A stretch of DNA of 64,000 bases from Halomontanus rarus (GCF_029338335.1 NZ_CP119796.1), one strand, 5' to 3'. Positions 26,560 through 36,031 are shown, counted from the stretch's first letter. Notes: generated by a model from the letters alone, not told the origin. A program made the numbers and translations.

Positions 26560-28125
26560 ATGACCACAGATAACACACCACCCGCCGTCCGACTCGAGGG
26601 GATCACGAAGCGGTTCGGCGACGTCGTCGCGAACGACAGCGTCGATTTCACGCTGGAAGCGGGGTCGATTCACGCTCTCCTCGGCGAGAACGGGTCCGGG
26701 AAGACCACGCTGATGAGCGTCCTCTACGGGCTCTACGATCAGGACGAGGGGACGATCTACGTCGACGGCGAGCCCCGGACGTTCGAAACCCCGCGGGACG
26801 CCATGAACGCGGGCGTCGGAATGATCCACCAGCACTTCCAGCTCGTCGAACCGATGACCGTCCTGCAGAACGTCATCCTCGGCCACGAGCCGGTCGCGAA
26901 CGGCCTCGTCGACGAGGAGACCGCTAGAGAAGAGATCGAAGCGATCAGCGCCCGATACGGGTTCGAGGTCGCCGACCACTTCGACGTCCCGATCAGGGAC
27001 CTCGACCTCGGCACGAGACAGCGCGTCGAGATCGTCAAGAGCCTCTATCGCGGCGCCGACATCCTCGTCCTCGACGAGCCGACGGCCGTCCTCACGCCCC
27101 AGGAAGTCGACGGCCTGATGGACGTCATGGAAGACCTCAGAGCGGACGGCCGCTCGCTCATCTTCATCTCGCACAAACTCGACGAAGCCCTGACGATCGC
27201 CGACGACATCACCGTCCTCCGCGGCGGAAACGCGGTCGGGACGGTCCCCGCGTCGGAGACCTCCGAGCAGGAACTGGCCCAGATGATGGTCGGACGGGAG
27301 ATCCTCTTCGACCGCAAACCTCGAGAGACCACACCCGGAGAGCCGCTCCTCGAGGTCGGCGAGCTTCGGGTGACGGGAGACCGCGGCCTCGAGAAGGTTT
27401 CAGGGGTCGATCTGTCCGTCCGAGAGGGCGAGATCCTCGGGATCGCGGGCGTTCAGGGGAACGGCCAGTCCGAGTTGATCGAAGCGCTCACCGGCCTTCG
27501 TACACCCGACTCGGGAACGGTTCGCTTCGACGGCGAGGATATCACCGAGACGACGCGCCGCGAGCGGACGGAGGAGGGGATCGCCTACATTCCGGAGGAT
27601 CGCCACACCGAAGGACTGGTGATGGACTACGATCTGGTCCGAAACGGGCTCCTCGGGAACCAGACCATCGCACCCTTCGTGAAAAGCTGGTTCATCGACT
27701 GGGAGGTCGTCCGCGATCACACCGAGGAGATCATCGAGGAATTCGACGTGCAACCGCCCGACGCGGACACCAGGGCGGCGTCGCTGTCCGGCGGCAACCA
27801 GCAGAAGTTCATCGTCGGCCGGGAGATCGGACACGACCCCGAAGTACTCGTCGCCTCGCATCCGACTCGCGGCGTCGATATCGGGTCGATCGAGTTCATT
27901 CACAACCGGTTGGTCGAACTCCGGGATGCGGGACTGGCGATCGTCGTCGTTTCGTCGAAGTTAGAGGAGATCCAGAAGCTCTCGGATCGGATCGCGGTCA
28001 TGTACGAGGGAGAGTTCATCGACACGGTCGATCCGAACGCGGTGACCGAAGAGGAGATCGGTCTCCTGATGGCGGGACAGCGTCGCGACGATGCGGGCGA
28101 GTCCGATAGCGGGGTCCGAACATGA
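26560..28125 (+). CDS. ABC importer ATPase with two ATP-binding cassettes (nucleoside/sugar type)
   Basis: 521 residues. The first cassette has Walker A GENGSGKTT (about 44-52), Q-loop IHQHFQLVEP and Walker B ILVLDEPTAVLTP. The second has a degenerate Walker A (GVQGNGQSE) but an intact LSGGNQQK, as is normal for the RbsA/YufO class. It energises uptake through the two permeases that follow. The stop overlaps the next ATG (ATGA), so translation is coupled. Confidence 0.92.
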   Translation: MTTDNTPPAVRLEGITKRFGDVVANDSVDFTLEAGSIHALLGENGSGKTTLMSVLYGLYDQDEGTIYVDGEPRTFETPRDAMNAGVGMIHQHFQLVEPMTVLQNVILGHEPVANGLVDEETAREEIEAISARYGFEVADHFDVPIRDLDLGTRQRVEIVKSLYRGADILVLDEPTAVLTPQEVDGLMDVMEDLRADGRSLIFISHKLDEALTIADDITVLRGGNAVGTVPASETSEQELAQMMVGREILFDRKPRETTPGEPLLEVGELRVTGDRGLEKVSGVDLSVREGEILGIAGVQGNGQSELIEALTGLRTPDSGTVRFDGEDITETTRRERTEEGIAYIPEDRHTEGLVMDYDLVRNGLLGNQTIAPFVKSWFIDWEVVRDHTEEIIEEFDVQPPDADTRAASLSGGNQQKFIVGREIGHDPEVLVASHPTRGVDIGSIEFIHNRLVELRDAGLAIVVVSSKLEEIQKLSDRIAVMYEGEFIDTVDPNAVTEEEIGLLMAGQRRDDAGESDSGVRT

Positions 28126-29261
28126 GTTCGTCCTCGAGCGACGAGGGCAACGCACCTTCGACGGTGGACCGTCTGGCGGGCCGCCTGCTCGAGGCGACGG
28201 TACTGGAACGACTCGGGATCGCACTCGCGTCGATCGCCACGGCGATCCTCATCGGATTACTCGCCGTCGCCCTCTCGGGCTACAGTCCGCTGCTCTTCCT
28301 GAACAATCTGATCGTCGGCTCGGTCGGGAGCGAGCGGATTCTGGCGCGGACGCTGCGGTTCTCGACGTTTTTCATCGTGACCGGCGTCGCGGTGGCGATC
28401 GCGTTCAGAGCCGGCGTGTTCAACATCGGCGTTCAGGGGCAGTTCATCGTCGGCGGCATTTTCTGCACGATGTCGATCCTCTGGACGGCCCCGCTACTGC
28501 CGACCGGGACCGTCGGCGGGATCGGATTGATGTTCGTCGGGACGGTCGCCGCGGCCGTCGGCGGCGGACTGTACGGTGCGCTCCCCGGCGTTTTGAAAGC
28601 GTACGCCGACGCGAACGAGATCATCACGACGATCATGTTGAACTTCATCGCGATCGGCGTCGTCAGCTGGCTGGTGACGAACCCGTTCCGGGCTGAAGGG
28701 TCGACGAACGTGCGAACCGAACCGCTCCCGGAGAACGTCGGACTGCCGCCGATCGTCTTCGGCGACTCGGGGTTCTCGATCGTCGGCGTTCTCCTCACAC
28801 TCGCTCTCGTCGCGGTCGTCGCCATCGTCATGGCGCAGACGAGATCCGGCTACGACATGGTGACCAGCGGCTACCAGGCGTCCGCGGCGGTGTACTCCGG
28901 CGTCGATGCGAAGCGGACGATCGTCACGACCATGACCTTCTCCGGGGCGGTCGCCGGACTCGCCAGCGCGCTCTACGTCATCATGTTTCAGGGCTCGTTC
29001 ATTGAACCGGCGAGCATCCACACGTACGGCTACGACGCGATCGCCGTCAGCCTGCTCGCGGCGAACAACCCCGTCGGCGTGATTCCGGCGGGACTGCTGT
29101 TCGGCGGGCTCAACTCGTCGGGCTCGTACGTGCAAACCTACAGCGACGTCCCCGTCCAGTTGATCGACGGCATCGTCGGCATCGTCATCGTCTTCGTGGC
29201 CGCCCCGGAACTGTTCCGGATGGCCGCCGAGCGGGCCGGTCTCGGAGGTGACGACGAATGA
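28122..29261 (+). CDS. ABC importer permease, BMP-associated (first of two)
   Basis: 379 residues with about nine to ten hydrophobic segments and the branched-chain/ribose-type permease pattern (GVFNIGVQGQFIVGG, ANEIITTIMLNFIAIG, GFS..GVAVSLLA-like end). This matches the YufP class that pairs with BMP binding proteins. It lies in the cytoplasmic membrane. Start and stop overlap neighbouring genes by ATGA on both sides, showing one tightly coupled operon. Confidence 0.9.
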   Translation: MSSSSSDEGNAPSTVDRLAGRLLEATVLERLGIALASIATAILIGLLAVALSGYSPLLFLNNLIVGSVGSERILARTLRFSTFFIVTGVAVAIAFRAGVFNIGVQGQFIVGGIFCTMSILWTAPLLPTGTVGGIGLMFVGTVAAAVGGGLYGALPGVLKAYADANEIITTIMLNFIAIGVVSWLVTNPFRAEGSTNVRTEPLPENVGLPPIVFGDSGFSIVGVLLTLALVAVVAIVMAQTRSGYDMVTSGYQASAAVYSGVDAKRTIVTTMTFSGAVAGLASALYVIMFQGSFIEPASIHTYGYDAIAVSLLAANNPVGVIPAGLLFGGLNSSGSYVQTYSDVPVQLIDGIVGIVIVFVAAPELFRMAAERAGLGGDDE

Positions 29262-30346
29262 GCGTTTCCGGGTACGCCCGCAGAGGCGTCCAGCTCGCCG
29301 GTCTCGCCGTCGTCGTGGTGATCGTCCTCGCTGCGGTTGCGACGGTCGCGTTCGGCGTCCCCATCTCCGCGCTCGAGCGGGTCGTCGCCGACGGCCTCGA
29401 CACCCTCCGCAGGATCTTCACGCCGGGCTACGTCGCCCGATCGATGGAGCTGGCGGCCCCCATCACGCTCGCGGCGATCGGCGGACTGTACGCGGAGAAA
29501 AGCGGCGTGTTCAACATCGGCCTCGAGGGGTTCATGATCTTCGGCGCCTTCTTCGCCGCCGCGGCGACGTACTTCGTCGGCGCCGGCGGCGCGGTCCACG
29601 CCTGGATCGGGATCGGCGTTTCGGTGCTGCTCACGACGGGGTTGACCGTGCTCTTCGCCGTGTTGTTGATCCGCTACAAGGCGGATCAGATCGTGGCCGG
29701 GCTGGGAGTCTGGTTCATCGGGCTCGGCCTCGTGCCGTTCACGGCGGCCATCATCTGGGATTCCAGAAACAGTCCGCGAATGCCCGGCGTCGGGAGGGTC
29801 ACGGTCCCGGGAGCCAGCGAGATCCCCTATCTCGGACGGATCGTCTTCGATCAGTCGCCGCTCGTGTGGCTGACCGTCCTCGTCGTGATCGGGTCGTGGG
29901 TGTTCCTCTACCGGACCAGGTACGGGTACTGGATTCAGGCGGCCGGCGACAATCCGGAGGCGCTCGACACCGCCGGCATCGACGTCAACCGCGTTCGCTA
30001 CGCGACGGTGATCTTCTCCGGCGCACTGGCGGGACTCGGCGGCGCGGTGCTTCTCGCACACAGTTCGTCGTTCGTCGGGACCGGACAGACGATGGTCGAC
30101 GGTCGCGGCTGGCTCGGCATCGTCGCCTACCTGTTCGGCAACTACAACCCGATCGGCGCGGCCGCCGCGGCGCTCCTGTTCGGCGGGGTCGACATGCTGC
30201 AAGGACAGCTCCAGACGCTCAACATCGACGCCTCTCCCAAACTGCTGGGACTGCTCCCGTACGTGGTCGTCATCGTCGTCCTCACCGGCTGGGGGAAGAC
30301 GCAAGTCCCCTCCTCGGTCGGCGACCCCTACGAGAGCGAGGACTGA
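29258..30346 (+). CDS. ABC importer permease, BMP-associated (second of two)
   Basis: 362 residues, polytopic, YufQ class, with the signature KSGVFNIGLEGFMIFGAFF near residues 82-100 and YKADQIVAGLGVW. It forms the heterodimeric channel with the preceding permease. It is the last gene of the four-gene uptake operon; 68 nt later the convergent Tat-protein gene ends. Family members import nucleosides, but the substrate is not fixed by sequence. Confidence 0.9.
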   Translation: MSVSGYARRGVQLAGLAVVVVIVLAAVATVAFGVPISALERVVADGLDTLRRIFTPGYVARSMELAAPITLAAIGGLYAEKSGVFNIGLEGFMIFGAFFAAAATYFVGAGGAVHAWIGIGVSVLLTTGLTVLFAVLLIRYKADQIVAGLGVWFIGLGLVPFTAAIIWDSRNSPRMPGVGRVTVPGASEIPYLGRIVFDQSPLVWLTVLVVIGSWVFLYRTRYGYWIQAAGDNPEALDTAGIDVNRVRYATVIFSGALAGLGGAVLLAHSSSFVGTGQTMVDGRGWLGIVAYLFGNYNPIGAAAAALLFGGVDMLQGQLQTLNIDASPKLLGLLPYVVVIVVLTGWGKTQVPSSVGDPYESED

Positions 30347-30414
30347 CCCTCGAGACTCCCACGGCGGGAGTTCCCACAGAGAAAAACGTCCCAGTTATCA
30401 TCATCACGGCTCGT

Positions 30415-32250
30415 TTAATATCCGGACAGATTTATCGTGCCGTGAGTGACGAGCGACGTGCTGCCGGTCGGATGGGCCACTTCCCGCGACACACCTGCTA
30501 ACAAGAGCCAGACTACGAGACGTTCCCCTTGGATCTCTTCATTGCCGATATATTGAGCCGGATGATAGAACGCAGACTCTACTGACGGATTTTCCAGCCG
30601 CTGTTGACCGGGAAACTCCCCAGCACTCCGACGGACGACGACCACTTCTGTATCTCCGTCGAGCGGCAGATCGATCGCCTCCGGACCGTCAGGGTTGGTG
30701 AACCGAACGACCATTCCCGGCTCCCCGACCTGATAAAACTCCGTCTCAGGCGCCGTCCACTCGGTTCCGTCGAAGATCCTCACCTCGGCACCGTCTGTCG
30801 TTCCCGGGGTAACATCCATCGCGACCGTCGAGATTGTGTCCCGAGCGACGCTGTTTTCGGTTTCCTCGTCGCCGGTTTCGGCGAACACATACTCGGTGAC
30901 AAATCCGGGTCCCTGTCGTCGCCAGACCGGCATAACCGTCCCGTCCGCCCAGAAATCGTAGGAGATCTCGTTGCTGGATTGTCCGAACCGGTACCCGGAG
31001 TGATGGTCCTGACTCTCGGGTTCTTGGGACCCGGTCTGATAGTGGGATCGAAACCGAAACCCCTCCGGCAGAGTGGCGTCTGCGGGATAGTCGATCACGC
31101 CGAGCGGCCCTGGACCGCCGAACTCGGTGCTGTGAACGTCCCAGAGGAGCATCTCCCCACTGAATACGGGTTCCTCGTTCGGAAAGAACCACTCCAATGT
31201 ACTCTCGTCGCCACGTTCCGAAAGGCCGTATCCCGTGTAGATCACAGGCGAATCGATGTTTGCAAACACGGGACTCCCCCGGTAGGAGGCAGTAATCTCG
31301 ACGCCGTGTCGGCCCGGTGGTTCCCACTCGATGGTCCATCCGGACTGTTCGAACGACGCCGGCGGATCCTCGCTCCGATGAATGCCATCGCTCGCGGTGT
31401 ACCAAGGTCGCTGCTCGAACGGGACCTCCGAGACGGCTTCCAGGGCGGTGTCGTCCGAAGGGACGAGGGAAGCGGCCAGTTCGTGTGGCGGGACCTCGAC
31501 GAATTGCTCCACCCTGCTCACGTCGATCACTTCGCCGACGTCGTCTTCTCGAACGTCTAAATAGGCGACCACGGCGGCGATCGAATCGGATCCGTCGACG
31601 AACAGAACGATCGGATTCACGCTTCCGTGGGCGATCCCCCTGGCGGAAGTAATCGACTCGGCGATCGTAAACAGCGGGAACCAGTCGTCGTCGTCGACCG
31701 ATTCCTGAACGCGAGAGTCTTCGAACACCCGACGGAGCTGTGCTTCCTCGAGTTCAGTCGTCTCCCAGGCCCGCCAAGAGATGTCCTGGGGTTCGGTGAT
31801 CGTCAACGCGACGAGCTCGTCCGTCTCCCGGTCGACGAGTCCGTAGGCGACCTGTCTGTCGACTGCCGTCACGTCGAACGCGCCTTCGTCGATGCCCCCC
31901 TCAATCTCGACGCTCGGACTGCCCTGAACGCTGACCGTGTCGAGACCATTCGTGTACGGATCGTACGCCTCGTAACTCGAGATCATGTCTTCGGCGATGG
32001 CGTGGACCTCGGGATCGGACAGGAGCACCTCGAGCGCACGTCGCTTGCGGTAGGTGTACAGTACGTCCGTCTCGGCGTCGCGACCCGACAGGAGTCGAGC
32101 GTCGGCGATTCCGCTCTCGTTACTTCCCTCCTGGGCCAGTGATCGTCCGCTGATCCCCACTAGCCCAGTCCCGGCCACTGCGACTCGCATGAAGCGCCTG
32201 CGACGAACTCCTCGAGCGGTCGGTCGGTCGCCATTGTCACGTGTTCCCAT
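30415..32250 (-). CDS. Large Tat-exported protein, possibly copper-amine-oxidase-like
   Basis: 611 residues from the ATG at 32250. A Tat signal (RRRRFMRVAVAGTGLVG) with cleavage near SLAQ is present. The N-terminal 300 residues contain PepSY-like alternating segments (VAYGLVDRETDELVALTITE). The C-terminal half has WEPPGRHGVEITASYRGSPV, HSTEFGGPGPLG and YDFWADGTVMPVWRR, which recall the beta-sandwich catalytic domain of copper amine oxidases, but no convincing cofactor-tyrosine motif was seen. Such proteins are annotated only as Tat-pathway signal proteins in haloarchaea. It is monocistronic with a leaderless promoter; the role is uncertain. Confidence 0.7.
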   Translation of the reverse strand: MGTRDNGDRPTARGVRRRRFMRVAVAGTGLVGISGRSLAQEGSNESGIADARLLSGRDAETDVLYTYRKRRALEVLLSDPEVHAIAEDMISSYEAYDPYTNGLDTVSVQGSPSVEIEGGIDEGAFDVTAVDRQVAYGLVDRETDELVALTITEPQDISWRAWETTELEEAQLRRVFEDSRVQESVDDDDWFPLFTIAESITSARGIAHGSVNPIVLFVDGSDSIAAVVAYLDVREDDVGEVIDVSRVEQFVEVPPHELAASLVPSDDTALEAVSEVPFEQRPWYTASDGIHRSEDPPASFEQSGWTIEWEPPGRHGVEITASYRGSPVFANIDSPVIYTGYGLSERGDESTLEWFFPNEEPVFSGEMLLWDVHSTEFGGPGPLGVIDYPADATLPEGFRFRSHYQTGSQEPESQDHHSGYRFGQSSNEISYDFWADGTVMPVWRRQGPGFVTEYVFAETGDEETENSVARDTISTVAMDVTPGTTDGAEVRIFDGTEWTAPETEFYQVGEPGMVVRFTNPDGPEAIDLPLDGDTEVVVVRRSAGEFPGQQRLENPSVESAFYHPAQYIGNEEIQGERLVVWLLLAGVSREVAHPTGSTSLVTHGTINLSGY

Positions 32251-32274
32251 GGTCGGGGACGGTTTCAGGACCGG

Positions 32275-32285
32275 TAATAATAAAG
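32275..32285 (-). promoter_or_regulatory. Leaderless promoter of the Tat-exported protein gene
   Basis: On the minus strand CTTTATTATTA is centred 30 nt before the ATG at 32250, consistent with transcription starting at the start codon. Confidence 0.6.
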
Positions 32286-33187
32286 ACCAGTACCGGTTGC
32301 AATTCACCGAGCAATTGTCCCGTAGTCCGGTTCCCTACTCCGCAAGTTACCGGTTCAAACGTCGACTTTCTTCGACCAATATATGTCGCGACGGGTGTCC
32401 GACTTTGGTCCAGTACACGGCGGCTTTATCGATGGGATCGTCTCGACACGACGAACGTCCAGAACAGTTCAGGGTCGGGATCGACGGGCCAGTATCGACG
32501 GTCGTTAGCCCTGACAGTAAGCGGGTCGCGCAACACGCGGCCGGAGCTGCACAGGTTCGATCGAACGAGTGATCGCTCGTCGATCGTAGTTCGTCTCTCA
32601 CCATCTGACTGTCGTCGGAACACGCGCACCGACCGCGACGTATTCTTACCTGTTCACGTTCGGATCGTTCGCTCGGAATGTGGCAATTACCGCGCCAGTT
32701 GCGTTTGGCAGTCGCGACTGGTTCCGAAGACGATGTAATCGAGACAGACGAGTCGAATCGCGCTGTCCGATCGTTCGAGATTACGGACTGTTACGAGCCG
32801 GTGCTGTCCACGCATTCGTCTTCTACCGCGCACTCGTCGGCTACGACGGGCTGTGGACCTCCGATCCGGTGACCGGCTACTCGGTGATTAGTTCCCAGTC
32901 GGAACGACTCAATTCGCTGCTTCCAGACGCGAACTGAGTGGAGCCGCCCTCGAAGACGACATTTAGTTGACAATCGGGCGCAAATAGACTCTTTCGAACG
33001 TGCAACTATCAGCGACCGATTCACTCCGAAACCGGCGAATAGTGTATAAAGAACGTGTCTCGGAAACCACCACTCGCAGATTCCCTCAGTCTCATTAAAT
33101 TAATTTATGCGAGAAGAAACGGTCGCTGGCGTTTATTCGTCGACCCGGACAAGGTCTCGACGCCTCTAACAGGGTATGAGAACAAAA
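32286..33187. other. Roughly 0.9-kb gap, at most gene remnants
   Basis: Two overlapping frames around 32678-32937 (plus) look semi-natural: the first in its N-terminal half, the second in its C-terminal half (GYDGLWTSDPVTGYSVIS). This is compatible with a frameshifted small gene, but neither is convincing. AT-rich TATA-like sequence around 33094-33110 may serve the paralogue cluster that follows. Confidence 0.4.
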
Positions 33188-33700
33188 ATGACTGACCAAG
33201 AAACGACAGGCGATTCGAGACGCTCGTTCATGGCGAAGGGCGCCCTCGCGACGGGTGCGCTTGCGCTCGGAACGGGCACCTTCGGAACGGCGACAGTCGG
33301 TGCACAGGATACCAGCGTAGCAGTCTTCGCGAATAATTACTATCCAGGGGCGGACTTCGACGTCGTCGCACCGCTCCAGACGAGTACGACCGTCGATATA
33401 TTACAGGTGGACGGGGAAACCGTCTCGGAGATCTCCCAGCCCGACGATTGGACCGGCCACGTCATCCGGTACGATATCGGCCAGCAAGCGGGGATCACGA
33501 CGTTCCTGTTCGCACGCGACCAGAGTCTGAGCGCCGGTGACAGCGGGACGATCGGCGAGGACGCGTCGGTGCTGAGTTCCGAGCTGAACCTCCTCAACAC
33601 GTCACTCAACGGCGGCGGATCGGACGACGGAGCGGTCGAAGAGGACGATAGCATGGAGGACAACGAGACCGCGGAGAACAACGAGACGGGAGGTGACTAA
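33188..33700 (+). CDS. Tat-exported protein, paralogue 1 of an unrecognised family
   Basis: 170 residues from the ATG at 33188. A Tat signal (SRRSFMAKGALATGALALG) is followed by a roughly 100-residue domain with the pattern F.VV..L.T.TTV..LQ, then SEISQPDDWTGHVIRYD, TTFLFARD and SSELNLLNTSL, and an acidic Asn/Glu tail. The same domain is repeated in the next two genes. The conserved proline-aspartate turn and the closing SS.LNLL.TS motif suggest a compact beta fold. The role is unknown. It is translationally tied to paralogue 2 (2-nt gap). Confidence 0.8.
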   Translation: MTDQETTGDSRRSFMAKGALATGALALGTGTFGTATVGAQDTSVAVFANNYYPGADFDVVAPLQTSTTVDILQVDGETVSEISQPDDWTGHVIRYDIGQQAGITTFLFARDQSLSAGDSGTIGEDASVLSSELNLLNTSLNGGGSDDGAVEEDDSMEDNETAENNETGGD

Positions 33701-33702
33701 TA

Positions 33703-34029
33703 ATGGTACAAGAAGACGAAGGACGGGTGTTGGTGTTCTCGTACGATTACGAAGCCGAATCCGATTTCGAAGTCGTCTCACAGCTCGAGACGAGTACGAC
33801 GGTGAGACTTCTACAGACGACCGATGAAGAGACCGTTCCGGAAATCTCTCAGCCGGACGACTACACAGGCCACATCATCCGGTACGAGTCCGAGAGCGGT
33901 CCGCTGGCCCCGACGACTCTCCTGTTCGTTCGTGACGGGAGTATCAGCGCCGGTGAAAGTGGGATGCTCGGCGGAGACGCGTCGATGTTCAGTTCGCAGC
34001 TGAACCTCCTCACCACGTCGGTCGAATAG
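33703..34029 (+). CDS. Paralogue 2 of the same family, without a signal peptide
   Basis: 108 residues consisting of the shared domain alone: FEVVSQLETSTTVRLLQ, EISQPDDYTGHIIRYES, TTLLFVRDGSISAG, SSQLNLLTTSV. It has no Tat or Sec signal, so it should stay in the cytoplasm or travel with an exported partner such as paralogue 1. It starts 2 nt after the previous stop and is served by GGAGGTGA inside the end of that gene. About half of the residues match paralogue 1 across the domain by eye. Confidence 0.8.
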   Translation: MVQEDEGRVLVFSYDYEAESDFEVVSQLETSTTVRLLQTTDEETVPEISQPDDYTGHIIRYESESGPLAPTTLLFVRDGSISAGESGMLGGDASMFSSQLNLLTTSVE

Positions 34030-34182
34030 CGACCCCGCCGCCCATTTTTCGTGACGCCTCAGTGGAGATCTCGTTTGCAATCACATCGAACCGGATACCT
34101 CGACAAACGGTGACTCGAGGGCGTGACGGCAGATGTGGGTGAATATCGAGCGTCAATACGGGAGTCACCGCGAGCGAACACA

Positions 34183-34704
34183 ATGTACTACAGATACGCA
34201 ACGACCGATTGGAGAACGAACGGGACGAACGAATCAGACACTTCAGCGAACTATTCCTCGGATAACGCGACGAAACAGGGGACGGAAGCCGCCGGTGCAA
34301 GCAACGTCGGTTCGTCCGCATCGCTCGAGAAGAAGCCTTCCGCTCTCGAGGACTCGTCTTCAGTAGCGGGAGAACGGTCGGATCCCGACCAATTAGTGTT
34401 GATCCCCATGGATGACTACCGCCCGGGACTGACCGTTCGAGTCGTCGATCGGCTTCCGGCGCCAATCGTCGTCCAACTCCTCCGGCTGCCGAACAGCGAA
34501 ACAGTTCCCGTCCTGGAGCGACCCGACGAATACCTCGGCTATATCGTCCGCTCCGAGTTCAGGACGGATCTAGTCCATTCGACGACGGTCGTATTCACGC
34601 GTGAGTCACTCGAGAGCGATACGGGTTACACGTTCGAAGCCGACGCGCAGGTGTTCAGTACACAATTGAACCTATTCCGAACGACGGTCCATCGTATTAG
34701 TTAG
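34183..34704 (+). CDS. Paralogue 3, diverged, with a disordered N-terminus
   Basis: 173 residues from the ATG at 34183 (a GTG at 34123 is an alternative). The first ~70 residues are polar and Ser/Asn-rich. The remainder repeats the family domain in diverged form (VVQLLRLPNSETVPVLERPD, EYLGYIVRSE, TTVVFTRE, FSTQLNLFRTTV). No signal peptide. The gene ends 7 nt before the outer hairpin of the IS200/IS605 element, so the element inserted directly behind it. The distance from paralogue 2 is about 150 nt. Confidence 0.7.
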   Translation: MYYRYATTDWRTNGTNESDTSANYSSDNATKQGTEAAGASNVGSSASLEKKPSALEDSSSVAGERSDPDQLVLIPMDDYRPGLTVRVVDRLPAPIVVQLLRLPNSETVPVLERPDEYLGYIVRSEFRTDLVHSTTVVFTRESLESDTGYTFEADAQVFSTQLNLFRTTVHRIS

Positions 34705-34710
34705 GCTGTC

Positions 34711-34745
34711 GAGGCGGTGAACCGCCTCGGGGTCAAGCCCCGAGG
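34711..34745 (-). repeat. Right-end hairpins of the IS200/IS605 element
   Basis: Two overlapping perfect inverted repeats: GAGGCGGT / ACCGCCTC (34711-34728) and CCTCGGGG / CCCCGAGG with loop TCAAG (34725-34745). They lie just beyond the tnpB stop. In this class the omega (re)RNA scaffold covers the tnpB 3' end and the right end, and the guide is read from the flanking host DNA. Confidence 0.65.
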
Positions 34746-34756
34746 CTTCCCGTGGT

Positions 34757-36031
34757 TTAGTCGGACACTCCCGCGACACCATCGGTCTGATAGCCTATAG
34801 CGGTGTCGTGGGTCACGGTCGGGGCGTCCACGGCCCCCGATGCCTGCCGTCGCACCTTCCGAACAACGGGAAGGCTGTTGAGAGCAGGCACATTCCAATT
34901 GAGTTTCTTCACGCCTTTCACGGCGATGTTGACGCTTGCACCACGGTCGCTGTGGTCTTGATGACCGCACGACCGACACTTGAACCGTTTCTTGTTGCGG
35001 TTCGCACGCTCCGTATGCTCACAGAGTGGACACCGTTGACTCGTGTACTCGGGGTTAATCCACGTGGTCGGAATTCCCTCGAACGACGCCTTGTACGACG
35101 TATAGAACTGTAGGGCGCGGAAGGGGAGGTGGTGCAAGCGTCGGTTCATCCGCGTGCCGTAGTCGATACTGTCGCGTATCTCTTTGAGGTCTTCAAAGAC
35201 GATGCACGGCATCTCGAACTGCTGGCTCCACTCCACGATATGCCGAGACACCTTGTGGAGTCGGTCACGGACGAACCGTTCCTCACGCCCTTCCAGCGTG
35301 TCGTGTATGCTGTCTTTTCCCGCGTTCTGAACGCGCTTTCGCATCGTGAAGTAGCGGTGTCGCTCGAACTTAATTTCGGGGAAGTCGATGACCAGCGTGT
35401 CCTCAACCCCGTCTTCGGACAGAGCGGTGAGGGCCACGTTGTCTTCGTTCACGTCCACACCGATGACCGTCCGCGAGTCCTGCTTGTCTCGAACGGTTTG
35501 CTCGGTGTTGGTGACGTTGACGTGCAACTCGGGGTTGTCGTTGTGGAACAGGGCTTCAGCCGTCCCAATTTTCCACTCGTCACTCGTGAGCGCAGTCTTG
35601 AGAATGTTGAGGTGGACGTCACTCCCTTTGAGTACACCTTTGACGTGGTTGTACGGCTTCGCACTGATTCGGAACGCCACGTCACCGTCGTCGGTGAGCG
35701 ACAGGTTGTTCCCTTCCTCGTAGTTCGCGCGAAGCGGGTACGCACCGTCTTTGGTGTGGCTCGGCTGGCTGAAGTCGTCGTACTCGTAGTAGTTCTCCAT
35801 CGCGCCGAGTGCTTTGGCGACGACGCGCTGAGTCGTATTCTTCACGAGGTCGGCGTCGTCGGCCACGCGGTCGGGAATCGCGTCCCAGTCCACGCCTTGC
35901 TTGGCGAGCCGAATGGTTTCGTTGTACACCGACCGGGCTTCGAGCGTGGCGTCGTACAGCAGGCTCTCGTTGTCACTCTGGATGTCGAGTTGGAAGTCCA
36001 GCGTCTTGACGAGAGCCTGTCTGTCGGTCAT
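34757..36031 (-). CDS. tnpB: RNA-guided endonuclease TnpB (IS200/IS605 OrfB)
   Basis: 424 residues. RuvC-like catalytic residues are all in place: Asp193 (GVDVNEDN), Glu280 (VFEDLKEI) and Asp362 (SDRGASVNIA). A four-cysteine zinc ribbon (CPLC and CRSC, about 334-355) lies between the second and third, as in active TnpB. It cuts DNA next to a short target motif using an RNA made from the element end, which favours retention of the element. The start overlaps the DUF2080 stop by ATGA. It looks intact and probably active, unlike the element's tnpA. Confidence 0.92.
   Translation of the reverse strand: MTDRQALVKTLDFQLDIQSDNESLLYDATLEARSVYNETIRLAKQGVDWDAIPDRVADDADLVKNTTQRVVAKALGAMENYYEYDDFSQPSHTKDGAYPLRANYEEGNNLSLTDDGDVAFRISAKPYNHVKGVLKGSDVHLNILKTALTSDEWKIGTAEALFHNDNPELHVNVTNTEQTVRDKQDSRTVIGVDVNEDNVALTALSEDGVEDTLVIDFPEIKFERHRYFTMRKRVQNAGKDSIHDTLEGREERFVRDRLHKVSRHIVEWSQQFEMPCIVFEDLKEIRDSIDYGTRMNRRLHHLPFRALQFYTSYKASFEGIPTTWINPEYTSQRCPLCEHTERANRNKKRFKCRSCGHQDHSDRGASVNIAVKGVKKLNWNVPALNSLPVVRKVRRQASGAVDAPTVTHDTAIGYQTDGVAGVSD

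Noticed and set aside
29138..30304. A 388-codon minus-strand frame opposite the second importer permease
   Set aside because: Highly charged, without helices or motifs; the plus frame is a normal permease.
32678..32937. Two overlapping small plus-strand frames
   Set aside because: Each looks plausible in only half of its length; possibly a frameshifted relic, but not strong enough to call.
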